A DNA stretch of 64,000 bases from Niastella koreensis GR20-10 (GTDB taxonomy: Bacteria > Bacteroidota > Bacteroidia > Chitinophagales > Chitinophagaceae): assembly GCF_000246855.1 (NCBI RefSeq), contig NC_016609.1, positions 3,348,001 to 3,412,000 on the forward strand. Direction: 5' to 3'. The notes beneath the pieces are model-generated. The model was not told where the DNA came from. It was given only the letters and a program-made list of their open reading frames with translations, and made no database searches. This document shows, one piece after another, positions 33,805 through 43,745 of this stretch (its first letter is position 1; each line of letters starts with the position of its first letter). Position numbers and translations under genes: made by a program.

Positions 33805-35046
33805 ATGAAAGCACTATCTGAAAACACCACCCAACTAGCATTTGGGAAAAACGATGATGTGCCGTTGACCAGCGAAGAACAAAAAATTTGTGAGGAGTGG
33901 ACGTCGGGCAAAGCCGAAGAAATGATGAAGGTGGATGCAACCGATGAACGCCTTTTAGAATACGTTGGACTTTATGATAAACTGGAACGAAAGCAAGCGG
34001 AAGTTTGGGAAAGTATCGAGGCGGCTCATTCCCTCACCCAATCAACGCAAACAGAAATTCCAGTTATGCAGCAACCAACAGCCAGGATCGGCAAACGTAC
34101 CTGGATGCACGCTGCAGCCGTTTTAACCGGCAGTATTGTTGGCGTATACGCCCTTTACCAATTTATCAATACCGACAAGAACAGCGTTGTACCTGCACAG
34201 GGCATACCTGTTGCCAAAAGATCCATTGAGCCCGGCAGAACGCGCGCTGTTTTAACCCTGGCAGATAACAGCCAGGTTGACCTGGAGACCCTGCCAGCCG
34301 GCATGGTCGCTCACCAGGGGCAAATGGAGATCAGCAAAACAGCAAACAACCAGATCCTATATAAAACCTCAGATAATAAAGCAGGCGCTAAAGATCTGAC
34401 CAATACCTTAACCACACCCAATGGCGGCGAATACAAGGTGACGCTGGCCGACGGTTCAACCGTGTTGTTAAATGCCGGTTCGTCACTGAAGTATTCAACC
34501 GCATTCAATGGTACCGACCGGGTGGTTGAGTTAACAGGCGAAGGTTATTTTGAAGTGGCGCCCGATAAAACCAAGCCCTTTCACGTAATGGCCAATGGTA
34601 CAGAAGTGAAAGTACTGGGCACCAAATTCAATGTAAAGTCGTATAACACCGATAAACAGGTAACCGCTACTCTGGTATCAGGAGCTGTGGCCATCCAGCA
34701 TGGCAGCCTGGCGTCGAATATAAAACCGAACCAACAGGCGATCGTTGCAGGAGATAATATCACAATCGGTAACAAGAGCTCGAATGAGATGTCGCAGGTA
34801 CTGGCCTGGAAAAACGGGTTAATCAACCTGGAAGGCGAATCGGTGCAATCCATCCTGGAACAAATAAAGCGCTGGTACAATGTTGACACGAAAATTGAAG
34901 CTGGTACCCCTGAAACCACAAATATTTTAACCGGTACTGTTGAAAGATCGCAACCACTGCCAAAAGTGCTGGAACTGTTAAATACGAATTTGAGTGTGCG
35001 GTTCACTTTAGAAGGCTATACTGTGGTAGCTAAAAACAAAAAATAA
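33805..35046 (+). CDS. FecR-family anti-sigma factor (second)
   Basis: The 413-residue product has a cytoplasmic anti-sigma part (residues 1-95), a membrane helix (TWMHAAAVLTGSIVGVYALY, ~98-117) and the periplasmic FecR core (TPNGGEYKVTLADGSTVLLN ~205-225, GEGYFEVAPDKTKPF ~240). The C-terminal domain ends SVRFTLEGYTVVAKNKK. It lies 145 bp after the sigma gene and should hold that sigma factor. It lacks the two repeat-encoded segments found in the FecR at 10681-11928, which supports reading those as insertions. A terminator-like hairpin follows (35161-35188), so sigma and fecR probably form one transcript and susC/susD another. Confidence 0.93.
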   Translation: MKALSENTTQLAFGKNDDVPLTSEEQKICEEWTSGKAEEMMKVDATDERLLEYVGLYDKLERKQAEVWESIEAAHSLTQSTQTEIPVMQQPTARIGKRTWMHAAAVLTGSIVGVYALYQFINTDKNSVVPAQGIPVAKRSIEPGRTRAVLTLADNSQVDLETLPAGMVAHQGQMEISKTANNQILYKTSDNKAGAKDLTNTLTTPNGGEYKVTLADGSTVLLNAGSSLKYSTAFNGTDRVVELTGEGYFEVAPDKTKPFHVMANGTEVKVLGTKFNVKSYNTDKQVTATLVSGAVAIQHGSLASNIKPNQQAIVAGDNITIGNKSSNEMSQVLAWKNGLINLEGESVQSILEQIKRWYNVDTKIEAGTPETTNILTGTVERSQPLPKVLELLNTNLSVRFTLEGYTVVAKNKK

Positions 35047-35160
35047 ACAACCATTAAAACGTACAATAAAAAAATTATTAAAAATTCTTATAGTTAGGCT
35101 GTACTTCGCAGAGAATACCATTAGGCTCCATTAAACCACCTTTGAGTTCAAGCGTCAATA

Positions 35161-35188
35161 GCTGAGTAGTTTGTAAAAGCTACTCAGC
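35161..35188 (+). terminator. Terminator-like hairpin after fecR
   Basis: A perfect 9-bp stem, GCTGAGTAG and CTACTCAGC, is followed by ATTCCTATTTTTA. It lies 114 bp past the fecR stop. The rest of the 453-bp gap up to susC (35047-35499) has no supported gene and should carry the susC promoter. Confidence 0.7.
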
Positions 35189-35499
35189 ATTCCTATTTTT
35201 ACCATACCAAACTAATCATATTCCCGCCTGCATTGCCTGGAAAATTATTTCTTGGCCATTGCGGGCGTTGTTTATTTACTTTACATGGAGAATAACTACT
35301 TGTATGTACACACGTTTACTTAAAAAAGAACTTTTAAAAAACCATCATTTTTATAACTTCATGACTGATATCTAACCAAGCCAGTTATCAGTTACGCAGG
35401 CACAAACAGGCATTAAATTTATATTAATTCGTATCCGCCTGATTGTAATGCAGTAACCTTGGATTATTAACTGAACGTGTTTATCGGAAATAATACCGT

Positions 35500-38400
35500 A
35501 TGAAAAAGATCCTTGGTTATTTGGTTATGGTATGTTGTATTAGTGCAGCAAGGGGGCAGGATGAACATCCTGGCGGAACAGTGCATTCCCTTGAAAAAGC
35601 ACTAAAAATATTGAAGTCAAAGGGTGTATTTAAAGAGGCTGTTTATGATCCAAAGATCATGAAATGGGCTATGCCCGTATATATACCACTGTCGCCGGTA
35701 AATGACAGTGTACTGCAACGTATTTTTTCGGAACAACCTTTTTTGAAATTCAGCATCATTGCCAACCGGCTGGCCATTCTCCAAAAAGAAAAAGCAGAAA
35801 TTGAAAGCAGCCGCGAACATTTTCAATATCGCGTAAAAGGCATTGTATTAAGTGATTCCGCCGGTCCACTACCCGGCGCTACCGTACAATTACGATCAGG
35901 TAAGTATGCGAGTGCTACTAATAATGATGGGGATTTCAGCCTTATCTGGACCCTGGATGATACGTTGGAAATTACCTATGTAAATTATAAACCCGTTGTT
36001 ATTCCCTGGCAGAATAACCACCGGCCGCTTATTATTCATATGGAGCTGCAGGACCCGAACCTGGAGGTTGCGATCGTAAGAGGTTATTCCTCCTCTAAAG
36101 ACAGGGGGAATACCGCCGGCGTATTAACGGTACGGCCCAGCATTACGCCCAGTGGCGATATGTTGAAGATCATCCAGGAAAATGTGTCAGGTATTCTTGC
36201 GCCGCCCACCAGTGGGTTATTTGGCGCTACCCATAAATTTCAATTCAGAGGTCCTACTTCTATCGGACCTTCATCAGAAACAACTTATCGCCCATCGAAC
36301 AGTCCCCTGTTTGTAGTAAATGGTATTCCCTGGGCCCCCTCCCTGCGCCCGGTAAACCAGTTGACAACTATGGTGGGTACCCCACAGGCGCCCGGCGTTT
36401 CGGCCACAGGTTTTGACCCGTTTACCACCATGAGCCCGCTGGATATTGAAAGCATTACCGTGTTAAAAGATGCGGAAGCCACTGCTATATATGGAGCGCG
36501 CGGTGGTAATGGTGTTATATTGATCACTACAAAAAAGGGGGCTTCCAAAGCTCCGCAGTTAACTATCTCCTCGTCATATGGCATAGGCAGTGCACTCCCC
36601 GGCATGTCGCTGATGAACACTTCGCAATACCTGGCCATGCGCCGGGAAGCTTTTGCCAATGATAATATCACCATAACGGCTGCCAAAGCGCCCGATCTGG
36701 TGTCGTGGGATACCACCCGGTATATTGATATGAATAAATGGTTGTTGGGTGGCACGTCCAATATTTTAAATGAACACTTCTCCTTTTCACAAGGTGATTC
36801 GCTTTTTCAGTTCTTATTAAATGGCGGGTACAGCAGCCAGACCGCTACGCTGCCTTCCAATATTTATGGCAAACGCTGGTCGTTGTTGTCTGACTTTTAT
36901 TACCGTTCCAAAAACAAGAAATTAAAAGCGGGGATCTCGGCTTATCGTTCTACTGTGGAAAATAAGTGGCTGACCGAGAACGTTATGAATACACTTATGC
37001 TGACGCCCAATGCACCAGCTTTTACTGACAGTGTTGGGCACCTGGTATGGAAAGATAAAGGCGTGGCCTTTAAAAACCCATTGAGTTATTTTCAAAAGAC
37101 CGACAATATTCAAACGGACAATACATCTCTTCACACCTATTTACAGTATAAGATTTTCAGAAAGCTTCGGTTTGAAACATCGGTAGGCTTTCAGCAGATC
37201 TATGTAAAGGAAAAAAGCAGGCTGCCGGCTTTAGCGCAGAACCCCGACCAGGTTGTTGCCCGTACCTATACCCAGGCAGGGAACAGGTTTACTACCTGGA
37301 TGGTGGAGCCGGGTTTGCATTATACCGATTCGCTTTGGAAACAAATACAGGTGCAGGCAGTGTTGGGTGGCTTTTGGTCATCCCAAACAAATAACCAGTG
37401 GTCAAAAGTATATGACGGGTATACAGACGATGGGTTGATTGGCATCCCATCGGCAGCAAAAACGGTTACCAATTCAACAACCACATCGAGATACTTATTC
37501 CTTTCTACCTTTGGCCGGGTTAAACTCAATTTCAGGGACAAATATTTTCTTAGTTTAACGGCGCGGCGCGACGGTTCTTCCCGGTTCGGTCCTCAAAACC
37601 GGTTTGCCAATTTTGGCGCTATTGGCGCGGGCTGGATCTTCTGGGAAAGGTATAACAGGGAAGGCGCTGACAGCTATGCCAAACTACGGGCAAGCTATGG
37701 TTCAACCGGTAATGACCAGATCGGCGATTATGCCTATTTAAGTACATGGAATAAGGCGGCCCAGGCCTACCAGGGAATATATGGCATTTATCCCACCAGC
37801 CTGGCTAACCCTTATTATCAATGGGAAGTTACCCGTAAACTGGAAGGAGGTCTTGAATTACATGTAAACGACAACATTACTACTACCATTGCCGGCTATT
37901 ACAATCGAAGCAAAAACCAGATAATAACTTATTTAACACCAGGTCAAACTGGCTTTGCAAACGTGGTACTGAACTTTCCGGCAATTATTCAAAATACCGG
38001 AATAGAAGCGGACGCTGCGGTAAAAAAGACCTGGGGCGCTTTTACCTGGAGTAGTAAACTAACCCTGGCTGTTCCCAGAAATAAACTGGTAAAGTTTGAT
38101 GACCTGGATAATTCAACATATTCCAAAAGCCTGATAATAGGAAAACCATTGAATATTTTAATTGGTCCTCATTATACGGGTGTTGATGCTGATAGTGGAC
38201 TGTTCAGGGTGCAGGACCCTAATGCAAAACTGGTTAGTAAACAGGATCCTGATCTTTTTGGTGGTATCCGGAATTCATTTCATTTTAAGCAATTTGATTT
38301 GAGCACCTATTTTGAATTCCGGCGGCAAAAAGCCCCCTATTTTCTAACTTCAGTATATCGTTATTTAGCCCCTGGTCAAACCAATGCTGAGTTTTTTAAC

Positions 38401-38751
38401 AACCAGCCAACAGCGTTACTGGATCGCTGGCAACAAAAAGGAGATGAAGCGGCTTTGCAAAAAGTAAGTACGTTAAACACTGGTGCAGTTAAAAATGCTA
38501 TCACAAACTGGATTACTTCTGATGCCCAATTGGTGGATGCTTCTTACATCCGGTTAAAGGTGGCGCAACTGACCTATACGCTTACTGAAAGTTTTTGCAG
38601 ACGAAACCATATAAAAGCGGCTAATGTTTATACCAGTGCGGAGAATTTATTTACCATAACTCCTTATAAAGGCGCTGATCCGGAGTTACAGAATCCGTTT
38701 AGTTTGCCATTGCAAAGGACATTTACAATAGGGTTTCAAATAACCTTATAA
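35500..38751 (+). CDS. SusC/RagA TonB-linked outer-membrane transporter (third)
   Basis: The 1083-residue product starts with a signal peptide (MKKILGYLVMVCCISAARGQ), then a degenerate STN-like domain (residues ~28-95, SLEKALKILKSKGVF to FLKFSIIANRLAIL). A carboxypeptidase-regulatory-like domain follows (~108-180), then a plug with VVNGIPW and ITVLKDAEATAIYGARGG (~270-345), and the barrel ending FQITL. STN-like sequence next to a sigma/FecR pair fits signalling-competent transporters. The STN part is longer and less typical than in the SusC at 7139-10561. Its ligand is unknown and no degrading enzyme lies nearby. Confidence 0.94.
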   Translation: MKKILGYLVMVCCISAARGQDEHPGGTVHSLEKALKILKSKGVFKEAVYDPKIMKWAMPVYIPLSPVNDSVLQRIFSEQPFLKFSIIANRLAILQKEKAEIESSREHFQYRVKGIVLSDSAGPLPGATVQLRSGKYASATNNDGDFSLIWTLDDTLEITYVNYKPVVIPWQNNHRPLIIHMELQDPNLEVAIVRGYSSSKDRGNTAGVLTVRPSITPSGDMLKIIQENVSGILAPPTSGLFGATHKFQFRGPTSIGPSSETTYRPSNSPLFVVNGIPWAPSLRPVNQLTTMVGTPQAPGVSATGFDPFTTMSPLDIESITVLKDAEATAIYGARGGNGVILITTKKGASKAPQLTISSSYGIGSALPGMSLMNTSQYLAMRREAFANDNITITAAKAPDLVSWDTTRYIDMNKWLLGGTSNILNEHFSFSQGDSLFQFLLNGGYSSQTATLPSNIYGKRWSLLSDFYYRSKNKKLKAGISAYRSTVENKWLTENVMNTLMLTPNAPAFTDSVGHLVWKDKGVAFKNPLSYFQKTDNIQTDNTSLHTYLQYKIFRKLRFETSVGFQQIYVKEKSRLPALAQNPDQVVARTYTQAGNRFTTWMVEPGLHYTDSLWKQIQVQAVLGGFWSSQTNNQWSKVYDGYTDDGLIGIPSAAKTVTNSTTTSRYLFLSTFGRVKLNFRDKYFLSLTARRDGSSRFGPQNRFANFGAIGAGWIFWERYNREGADSYAKLRASYGSTGNDQIGDYAYLSTWNKAAQAYQGIYGIYPTSLANPYYQWEVTRKLEGGLELHVNDNITTTIAGYYNRSKNQIITYLTPGQTGFANVVLNFPAIIQNTGIEADAAVKKTWGAFTWSSKLTLAVPRNKLVKFDDLDNSTYSKSLIIGKPLNILIGPHYTGVDADSGLFRVQDPNAKLVSKQDPDLFGGIRNSFHFKQFDLSTYFEFRRQKAPYFLTSVYRYLAPGQTNAEFFNNQPTALLDRWQQKGDEAALQKVSTLNTGAVKNAITNWITSDAQLVDASYIRLKVAQLTYTLTESFCRRNHIKAANVYTSAENLFTITPYKGADPELQNPFSLPLQRTFTIGFQITL

Positions 38752-38761
38752 ATTATACAAC

Positions 38762-40180
38762 ATGCATCGGCTCCCGTTATTTTTTAAATGGAGTTTATTA
38801 CTGCTAATTGTCGCAGGATTGTCTTGTAATAAATTACTGGATGCAGGATCGCCTTCCAATAAAGTGATCACGTCACAGGTATATGCCAGTGATTCCCTGG
38901 CGCAAGCGGCCCTCATCGGGATCTATTTTAAGTTCATGGAAAACTTTGGTCCCAATAATGGCTGGACAACCCGGTTTCCCAGTTTAACTGCCGATGATCT
39001 AAATCGTACCAGTGTACTTGATCAGGATACCCCTTTTCTAACTAATACACTCGCTTCGGATAACACTACGGTGTTACAAATCTGGAATACCACCTATGCT
39101 TATATATACCAATGTAATGACCTGATCACAGGATTAACAGGCAACCATTCCATCACGCCAGCCTTACGGGACCAACTACAAGGCGAAGCTTATTTCCTGA
39201 GAGCCTTTAATTATTTTTACCTGGTTAATTTATATGGTGATGTTCCGTTGGTTTTAACTACAGATTATACCAAAAGCGCCACCACACCCAGAACTCCAGT
39301 GGATGATGTATATGATCAAATGATTAATGACCTGAATAAAGCGCAGGACCTTTTAACCAATACCTATGCCACCACACCCGATTTCCCATCGGCCAGGGTG
39401 CGGGTAAACAGGCAGGCGGTCAAAGCCTTGCTGGCCAGAATTTATTTGTACCGCGAGCAATGGGCCGAGGCAGCAGCTGCATCAACTGAAGTGATCTCAT
39501 CCGGCATTTATCAACTGGAGAGCGATTTACAGCAAACTTTCAAATATAATAGCCGGGAGGCTATTCTGCAATTTATGCCAGTGAGCAATGCCTATAATAC
39601 TGCAGAAGGAAGTTTTTTTATACCTGTACTATCAACCATCAGGCCGGCATTTGTTGTGAGCGATACGCTGTTAAAATATATGGAGGCGGGCGATTTGCGG
39701 CAGGCATGGATTAGAACCGCGACGGTGAGTGGTAAGCAATACAAGTCGCCTTATAAATACAAACAAAATACGGCTACTACTCCGCGGGATGAATACAATA
39801 TGGTACTGCGGTTGGCAGAACAATATTGTATTCGCGCGGAAGCTCGTGCCCGGTTAGATCAGCTGCCGGATGCGGTCAGCGATCTGAATACGATTAGGAA
39901 AAGAGCGGGGTTATCTGATCTACCCACTATATCAACACAAAACCAGGTGTTGGCTGCTGTAGAACAGGAATGCCGTACTGAGTTCTTTGCCGAATGGGGC
40001 CACCGTTGGTTCGATCTCAAACGTTGGCCGGCACGAGCTAATGACGGCAGAAAACGAATAGACGAGGTTATGAGCGCCTTACGGCCCGATACCTGGAATT
40101 CTACAGATGCCCTTTGGCCAATACCCGCATTTGAAAGGACACGTAATCGTACATTGTCCCAAAATCCCGGGTATGACTGA
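38762..40180 (+). CDS. SusD/RagB family lipoprotein (third)
   Basis: The 472-residue product has a lipoprotein signal ending LSCNKLLDAGSPSNK and the SusD signature in the C-terminal part (EQECRTEFFAEWGHRWFDLKRW, ~residues 400-421, and a TDALWPIPAFE ending). The TPR-like helices include AYFLRAFNYFYLVNLYGDVP. It follows susC by 10 bp and completes a sigma-FecR-SusC-SusD system. The stop lies 18 bp from the convergent small gene at 40199, with a shared hairpin in between. Confidence 0.95.
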   Translation: MHRLPLFFKWSLLLLIVAGLSCNKLLDAGSPSNKVITSQVYASDSLAQAALIGIYFKFMENFGPNNGWTTRFPSLTADDLNRTSVLDQDTPFLTNTLASDNTTVLQIWNTTYAYIYQCNDLITGLTGNHSITPALRDQLQGEAYFLRAFNYFYLVNLYGDVPLVLTTDYTKSATTPRTPVDDVYDQMINDLNKAQDLLTNTYATTPDFPSARVRVNRQAVKALLARIYLYREQWAEAAAASTEVISSGIYQLESDLQQTFKYNSREAILQFMPVSNAYNTAEGSFFIPVLSTIRPAFVVSDTLLKYMEAGDLRQAWIRTATVSGKQYKSPYKYKQNTATTPRDEYNMVLRLAEQYCIRAEARARLDQLPDAVSDLNTIRKRAGLSDLPTISTQNQVLAAVEQECRTEFFAEWGHRWFDLKRWPARANDGRKRIDEVMSALRPDTWNSTDALWPIPAFERTRNRTLSQNPGYD

Positions 40181-40190
40181 TAAATTGTTA

Positions 40191-40206
40191 GCTACTCCCT
40201 AGTAGC
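40191..40206. terminator. Small hairpin shared by convergent genes
   Basis: GCTACT, loop CCCT, AGTAGC lies between the susD stop (40180) and the 40199-40534 gene and includes that gene's stop codon. It could limit read-through from both sides, although neither side has a clear T-run. Confidence 0.4.
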
Positions 40207-40534
40207 GCAAATCGCTGTAAATAGTAGCATACAACCAGGGAACACCTATGCCATATTCAAATTCAACCAGATTCCCATAAGGAATATGAGAAAATGAATA
40301 TCCGCCAAACACGGCACGTAATCTATCCATCTCATAAAAGATGTCACAATATGACCCGGTAGGGTTTGTGAGATCAGCGTCGGTAAACCAGATGTAAGGT
40401 GTATCCAGCCTATACGATGTGCTGAACGGTTGAACGAACGCCATTGTTTTTTTGGCATTCATCTCAGTACTATTATTAGCGCTTGCAGCAGTAAACGCGC
40501 ATGCTAATACGAACACTGCGATCACTTTTTTCAT
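40199..40534 (-). CDS. Small exported protein, unrecognised
   Basis: The 111-residue product has a clear signal peptide (MKKVIAVFVLACAFTAASA) and a short aromatic-rich mature part with one Cys and many Tyr, Phe and Trp (PYIWFTDADLTNPTGSYCDI). In layout it resembles the small exported Bacteroidota proteins with a W--DP-G--C motif near the end (DUF6520-like), which are common next to SusCD genes, but I cannot confirm membership. It is convergent with susD. Its promoter lies in the 372-bp gap to 40907. Confidence 0.7.
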   Translation of the reverse strand: MKKVIAVFVLACAFTAASANNSTEMNAKKTMAFVQPFSTSYRLDTPYIWFTDADLTNPTGSYCDIFYEMDRLRAVFGGYSFSHIPYGNLVEFEYGIGVPWLYATIYSDLRY

Positions 40535-40906
40535 AACTGATCAGGTTTTTATGGTGTTAACAATAAGAGACGATGTAAATGGGAAGTACACTGGAAGGGA
40601 AGTATGTATCTGCTACTAATCAGTACGTGAAACAGGTAACCAAGTCTTGCGCATCAGCTTGTGTAGCGAATAAACCCCCGGACAGAATAACAGAACCCCC
40701 ATTAATATTAAACAACGCACTAATAAAATTGACAAAAAAAGCAACAAATTAGCGCTCCACATAAAAAGAACTCATAACAAAAAACCCCTTGGCTAACAGT
40801 TGTTAACAGGTTTTCATGGCTGGCTGATCTGTCTTATCATAGGTTATTATTACACACTTACACTTGCTATCTATTATCTATATTTGAAACTTATAATATC
40901 TCAACC
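40535..40906. other. Divergent intergenic region, nothing recognised
   Basis: This 372-bp stretch separates the small exported protein gene and the alpha/beta hydrolase gene. It must hold two promoters. A short palindrome (TAACAGTTGTTA, near 40795) is the only structure I see. Confidence 0.4.
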
Positions 40907-41593
40907 ATGCAACACCTCCTCTTACTCCATGGCGCCTTAGGCAGCAAAGACCAGTTTCAATCACTCATACCTTTATTGAAAGATACCTTCCAGGTACATA
41001 CATTCAACTTACATGGTCATGGTGGGCATTCACTTCCTGAGTCATCTTTTTCTATTGAATTATTCAGTGAACAAGTTGCAAGATACATTCAAGATATGAA
41101 TATTGGAAAGGCAAATGTATTTGGTTATAGTATGGGTGGATATATTGGTATGTATTTAGCTAAACAAATGCCGGATAAGGTCAACAAAATAGTAACTCTT
41201 GCAACAAAATTTTATTGGGATGAGAAAACTGCTTCGAAAGAAGTGAAGCATCTTGATGGTAAAATCATACAGGAAAAACTACCAGCCTTTGCGGAACAAT
41301 TACAACAGCGCCATGCGCCCACCAACTGGTTAACCATTCTCGATAAAACCACTGAACTATTAATCAACCTGGGGAAAAACAATACCCTGCAACTAGAAGA
41401 TTACACCAGTATTACAACACCCAGCGTGGTACTGCTCGGCGACCGCGATAAAATGGTTACCCTCGAAGAAACCCTGGCCGTATATAAGCAATTACCCAAC
41501 GCCCAATTCGGCGTACTACCCGGTACACCTCATATTTTTGAGCAGGTAAATTTGTCGCTTTTGGCGTATCTGATAAAAGGGTTTATGAAATAA
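40907..41593 (+). CDS. Alpha/beta hydrolase
   Basis: The 228-residue cytosolic protein has the oxyanion loop LLLHGALGSKDQF (residues ~3-15), nucleophile elbow VFGYSMGGYIGMY (~68-80), Asp in LLGDRDKMV (~182) and His in PGTPHIFEQ (~207), so the triad is complete. It resembles small BioH/MenH/YfbB-like hydrolases. No neighbour shows its pathway. The gene is followed by an ACCTGTCAGGT-type repeat cluster. Confidence 0.85.
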   Translation: MQHLLLLHGALGSKDQFQSLIPLLKDTFQVHTFNLHGHGGHSLPESSFSIELFSEQVARYIQDMNIGKANVFGYSMGGYIGMYLAKQMPDKVNKIVTLATKFYWDEKTASKEVKHLDGKIIQEKLPAFAEQLQQRHAPTNWLTILDKTTELLINLGKNNTLQLEDYTSITTPSVVLLGDRDKMVTLEETLAVYKQLPNAQFGVLPGTPHIFEQVNLSLLAYLIKGFMK

Positions 41594-41618
41594 AAAAGCT
41601 GGTAGGATAACCTGTAAG

Positions 41619-41752
41619 GTTCGTCACAGGGTATTGCATAATCAGTAAGATTTATCGAACCTGACAGGTTATTATAAAAAAACAGACCTGTCAGGTCTGC
41701 TTAACTCACCGGTTCAGCAAATTATCGAAGCAGACTTTACAGGTCTTCCATA
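41619..41752. repeat. Cluster of ACCTGTCAGGT-type palindromes
   Basis: AACCTGTAAGGTTCG (41619-41633) and CGAACCTGACAGGTT (41656-41670) are inverted with one mismatch, followed by TTATAAAAAAA. CAGACCTGTCAGGTCTG (41683-41699) is a perfect palindrome, and a third related half (GACTTTACAGGTCTT) lies near 41735-41749. They fill the gap between two convergent genes and probably end both transcripts. Confidence 0.7.
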
Positions 41753-41792
41753 TTTATTTCCCATTTATCCCAATAATCTCAACAATACCGGT

Positions 41793-43268
41793 TCAGACTA
41801 CTTCCTTACTCATCTTAGGCACATGCACCTTTAACGTGCACCCATGCCCCTTGGAGGAAATCACTTCCAGTTTGCCATCGAACAGCTCTATACGGCTGAG
41901 GATGTTGCTGAGCCCCACTCCTTTTCTTCTTTCCCTGGGGTCAAAACCTTTGCCGTCGTCCTGGATATTGAGATCGATAAAGTTGTTTTTTTCAAACAAT
42001 TCGATATTTACTGTATGCGCCTGGGCGTGTTTTATAATATTATTGAACTGCTCCTGTACAATGCGGTACAACGCCAGCTGCTGCTGAGGCATAATATTAC
42101 GCAGCTGTTCCTTTTCATACAGAAAGTTGATGGCGAATGGATTTACCACCCTGATATTTTCGATCAGGTCCTGTACGGAGTCGACGAGCCCGTTTTTATC
42201 CATGACCGGCGGCACTAATGATTTGGAGATCTTCCTGATCTCGTTAATAGCCAGCTGCAGATTCCTGATGCTGCGTTCCGTCAGTTCTTCCTGCAGGTCT
42301 TTTTCGTGCAGCGAGGCTTCCACATAAGCTTTTGTAACCGCCAGGATCTGGTTGATGTTATCATGCAATTCGCGGCCAATCTCGGCGCGTTCGCGCTCCT
42401 GCCCTTCTATAGAGGCCCTTACCAGCTTGCGCTGACTTTCCAGCCGCTCGCGGGCAATTTGCTCGGAGTAATCGGCCAGCTGCTTTTCGGCTTTTACTTT
42501 TTCAGTGATATCCTGGCAGGTGCCTATAAAGCTGATCCCATTCGCATCCTGGCGCTGGGAACCCCTGGCTTCGATGCATTTTTCAATACCGGTTTTACTG
42601 ATAATCCGGAACTGGGCAACCTCGGTAGCGCCACTGGCAACCGCCTTTTCACGGGCCTGAAAAATACGGGACTTGTCATCCAGATGCACAAACTGCAGAA
42701 ATATTTCAAAAGACAAAACCGCATCGATCTCCAGATCGAGGATCCGGTACAACTCATCTGAACAGGAGATCATTTCCCCATGCGAACTCAATTCCCAACT
42801 GCCTATTTTGGAGATCCGCTGTGCTTCGGCCAGTTGCCGCTGGCTGTTGCGCAGGTTTTGTTCTGCTATCAGTTTCTCCTGCCGTTCACTGGCTTCTTTT
42901 ATGGCCCGTTTTATTTTGGGTAATACCGTGAACAGTTTGTCTTTTATGGAATAGTCGGTAACCCCGTTTTTGATCAATTCTACCGCATTTTCTTCACCAA
43001 TAGTACCCGACACTATAATAAACGGCACATCCGGACAAAGCTGCTGCTTCAGGTGAAAAGCAGAAATGCCATCAAACCCCGGTAATGAATAATCAGATAA
43101 AATAACATCCGGTGTAAAATCGTTCAGGGCCTTAACAAATTCGTCTTTGGTGCCAACTATTGTTGGAGAAAACTCCAGGCCGCCCTTCTTTAATTCATAC
43201 AGCAGCAATTCAAGATCGTTTTCATCGTGTTCGAGGATCAATAATTTAATTGGTTTCAGAGTTGCCAT
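41793..43268 (-). CDS. Receiver-PAS-HisKA_3 histidine kinase
   Basis: The 491-residue soluble kinase has a receiver domain (residues ~8-125, phospho-Asp in DVILSDYSLPGFDG), a PAS domain (~155-265, KIGSWELSS), a HisKA_3 dimerisation helix (~290-355, IGRELHDNINQIL with His in ELHDN) and an HATPase_c domain (~385-485, DDGKGFD and GVGLSNI). The acidic pocket of the receiver reads LILEHDEND, so one acidic ligand is replaced by His. It is the last gene of the cluster with CheR and CheB (gap 3 bp) and should pass the signal to a receiver protein such as that of the preceding gene. Confidence 0.93.
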   Translation of the reverse strand: MATLKPIKLLILEHDENDLELLLYELKKGGLEFSPTIVGTKDEFVKALNDFTPDVILSDYSLPGFDGISAFHLKQQLCPDVPFIIVSGTIGEENAVELIKNGVTDYSIKDKLFTVLPKIKRAIKEASERQEKLIAEQNLRNSQRQLAEAQRISKIGSWELSSHGEMISCSDELYRILDLEIDAVLSFEIFLQFVHLDDKSRIFQAREKAVASGATEVAQFRIISKTGIEKCIEARGSQRQDANGISFIGTCQDITEKVKAEKQLADYSEQIARERLESQRKLVRASIEGQERERAEIGRELHDNINQILAVTKAYVEASLHEKDLQEELTERSIRNLQLAINEIRKISKSLVPPVMDKNGLVDSVQDLIENIRVVNPFAINFLYEKEQLRNIMPQQQLALYRIVQEQFNNIIKHAQAHTVNIELFEKNNFIDLNIQDDGKGFDPRERRKGVGLSNILSRIELFDGKLEVISSKGHGCTLKVHVPKMSKEVV

Positions 43269-43271
43269 AAC

Positions 43272-43727
43272 TTACGATTGATAGGGTTGATTTAATATTA
43301 ACCAGTAAAGGCCCATGGTGCTTACAGCCTCTACGTATCCTTCAAATTCTACGGGTTTTACGATATAACTGTTTACGCCGAGCGCATAACTTTCCATTAT
43401 ATCTTTTTCTTCTTTTGACGAGGTTAGCAGTACAACCGGGATCATACAGGAACGTTTGTCCGATTTCAGCTTCCTGATCACATCCAGCCCGTCTACCTTA
43501 GGCATTTTCAGGTCCAGGATAATGAGCCGGGGCTGGTTGGCGGCATTGCGGCTCACATACGGTCCGTAACAGAAAACATACTGCAACAATTCTTCCCCAT
43601 CCTTTACATGGATCAGGGAGTTTGACAGCCCTTGTTTGGCAAGGGCCCGGATGGTTAGCTCAGCATCGTCAGCATTATCTTCACATAGTACAATATCAAT
43701 TTTTGAATTGTTTGCTGGTGAACTCAT
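43272..43727 (-). CDS. Single-domain response regulator (Rcp1-like)
   Basis: The 151-residue product is a lone receiver domain of the Rcp1 type: CEDNADDAE at residues ~16-24, phospho-Asp in LIILDLKMPKVDG (~73), the Thr/Ser in VVLLTSSKEE (~104) and Lys in SYIVKPVEF. It has no output domain. It sits between two kinases of the same operon and is a likely shuttle for phosphate between them or a target of the REC-PAS kinases. Confidence 0.93.
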   Translation of the reverse strand: MSSPANNSKIDIVLCEDNADDAELTIRALAKQGLSNSLIHVKDGEELLQYVFCYGPYVSRNAANQPRLIILDLKMPKVDGLDVIRKLKSDKRSCMIPVVLLTSSKEEKDIMESYALGVNSYIVKPVEFEGYVEAVSTMGLYWLILNQPYQS

Positions 43728-43745
43728 AGAAAAAGGGGTTATAGG

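Noticed and set aside
42306-42761. Plus-strand open frame of 151 codons over the REC-PAS kinase
   Set aside because: The kinase domains on the minus strand are unmistakable; this frame is a by-product of their codon usage.
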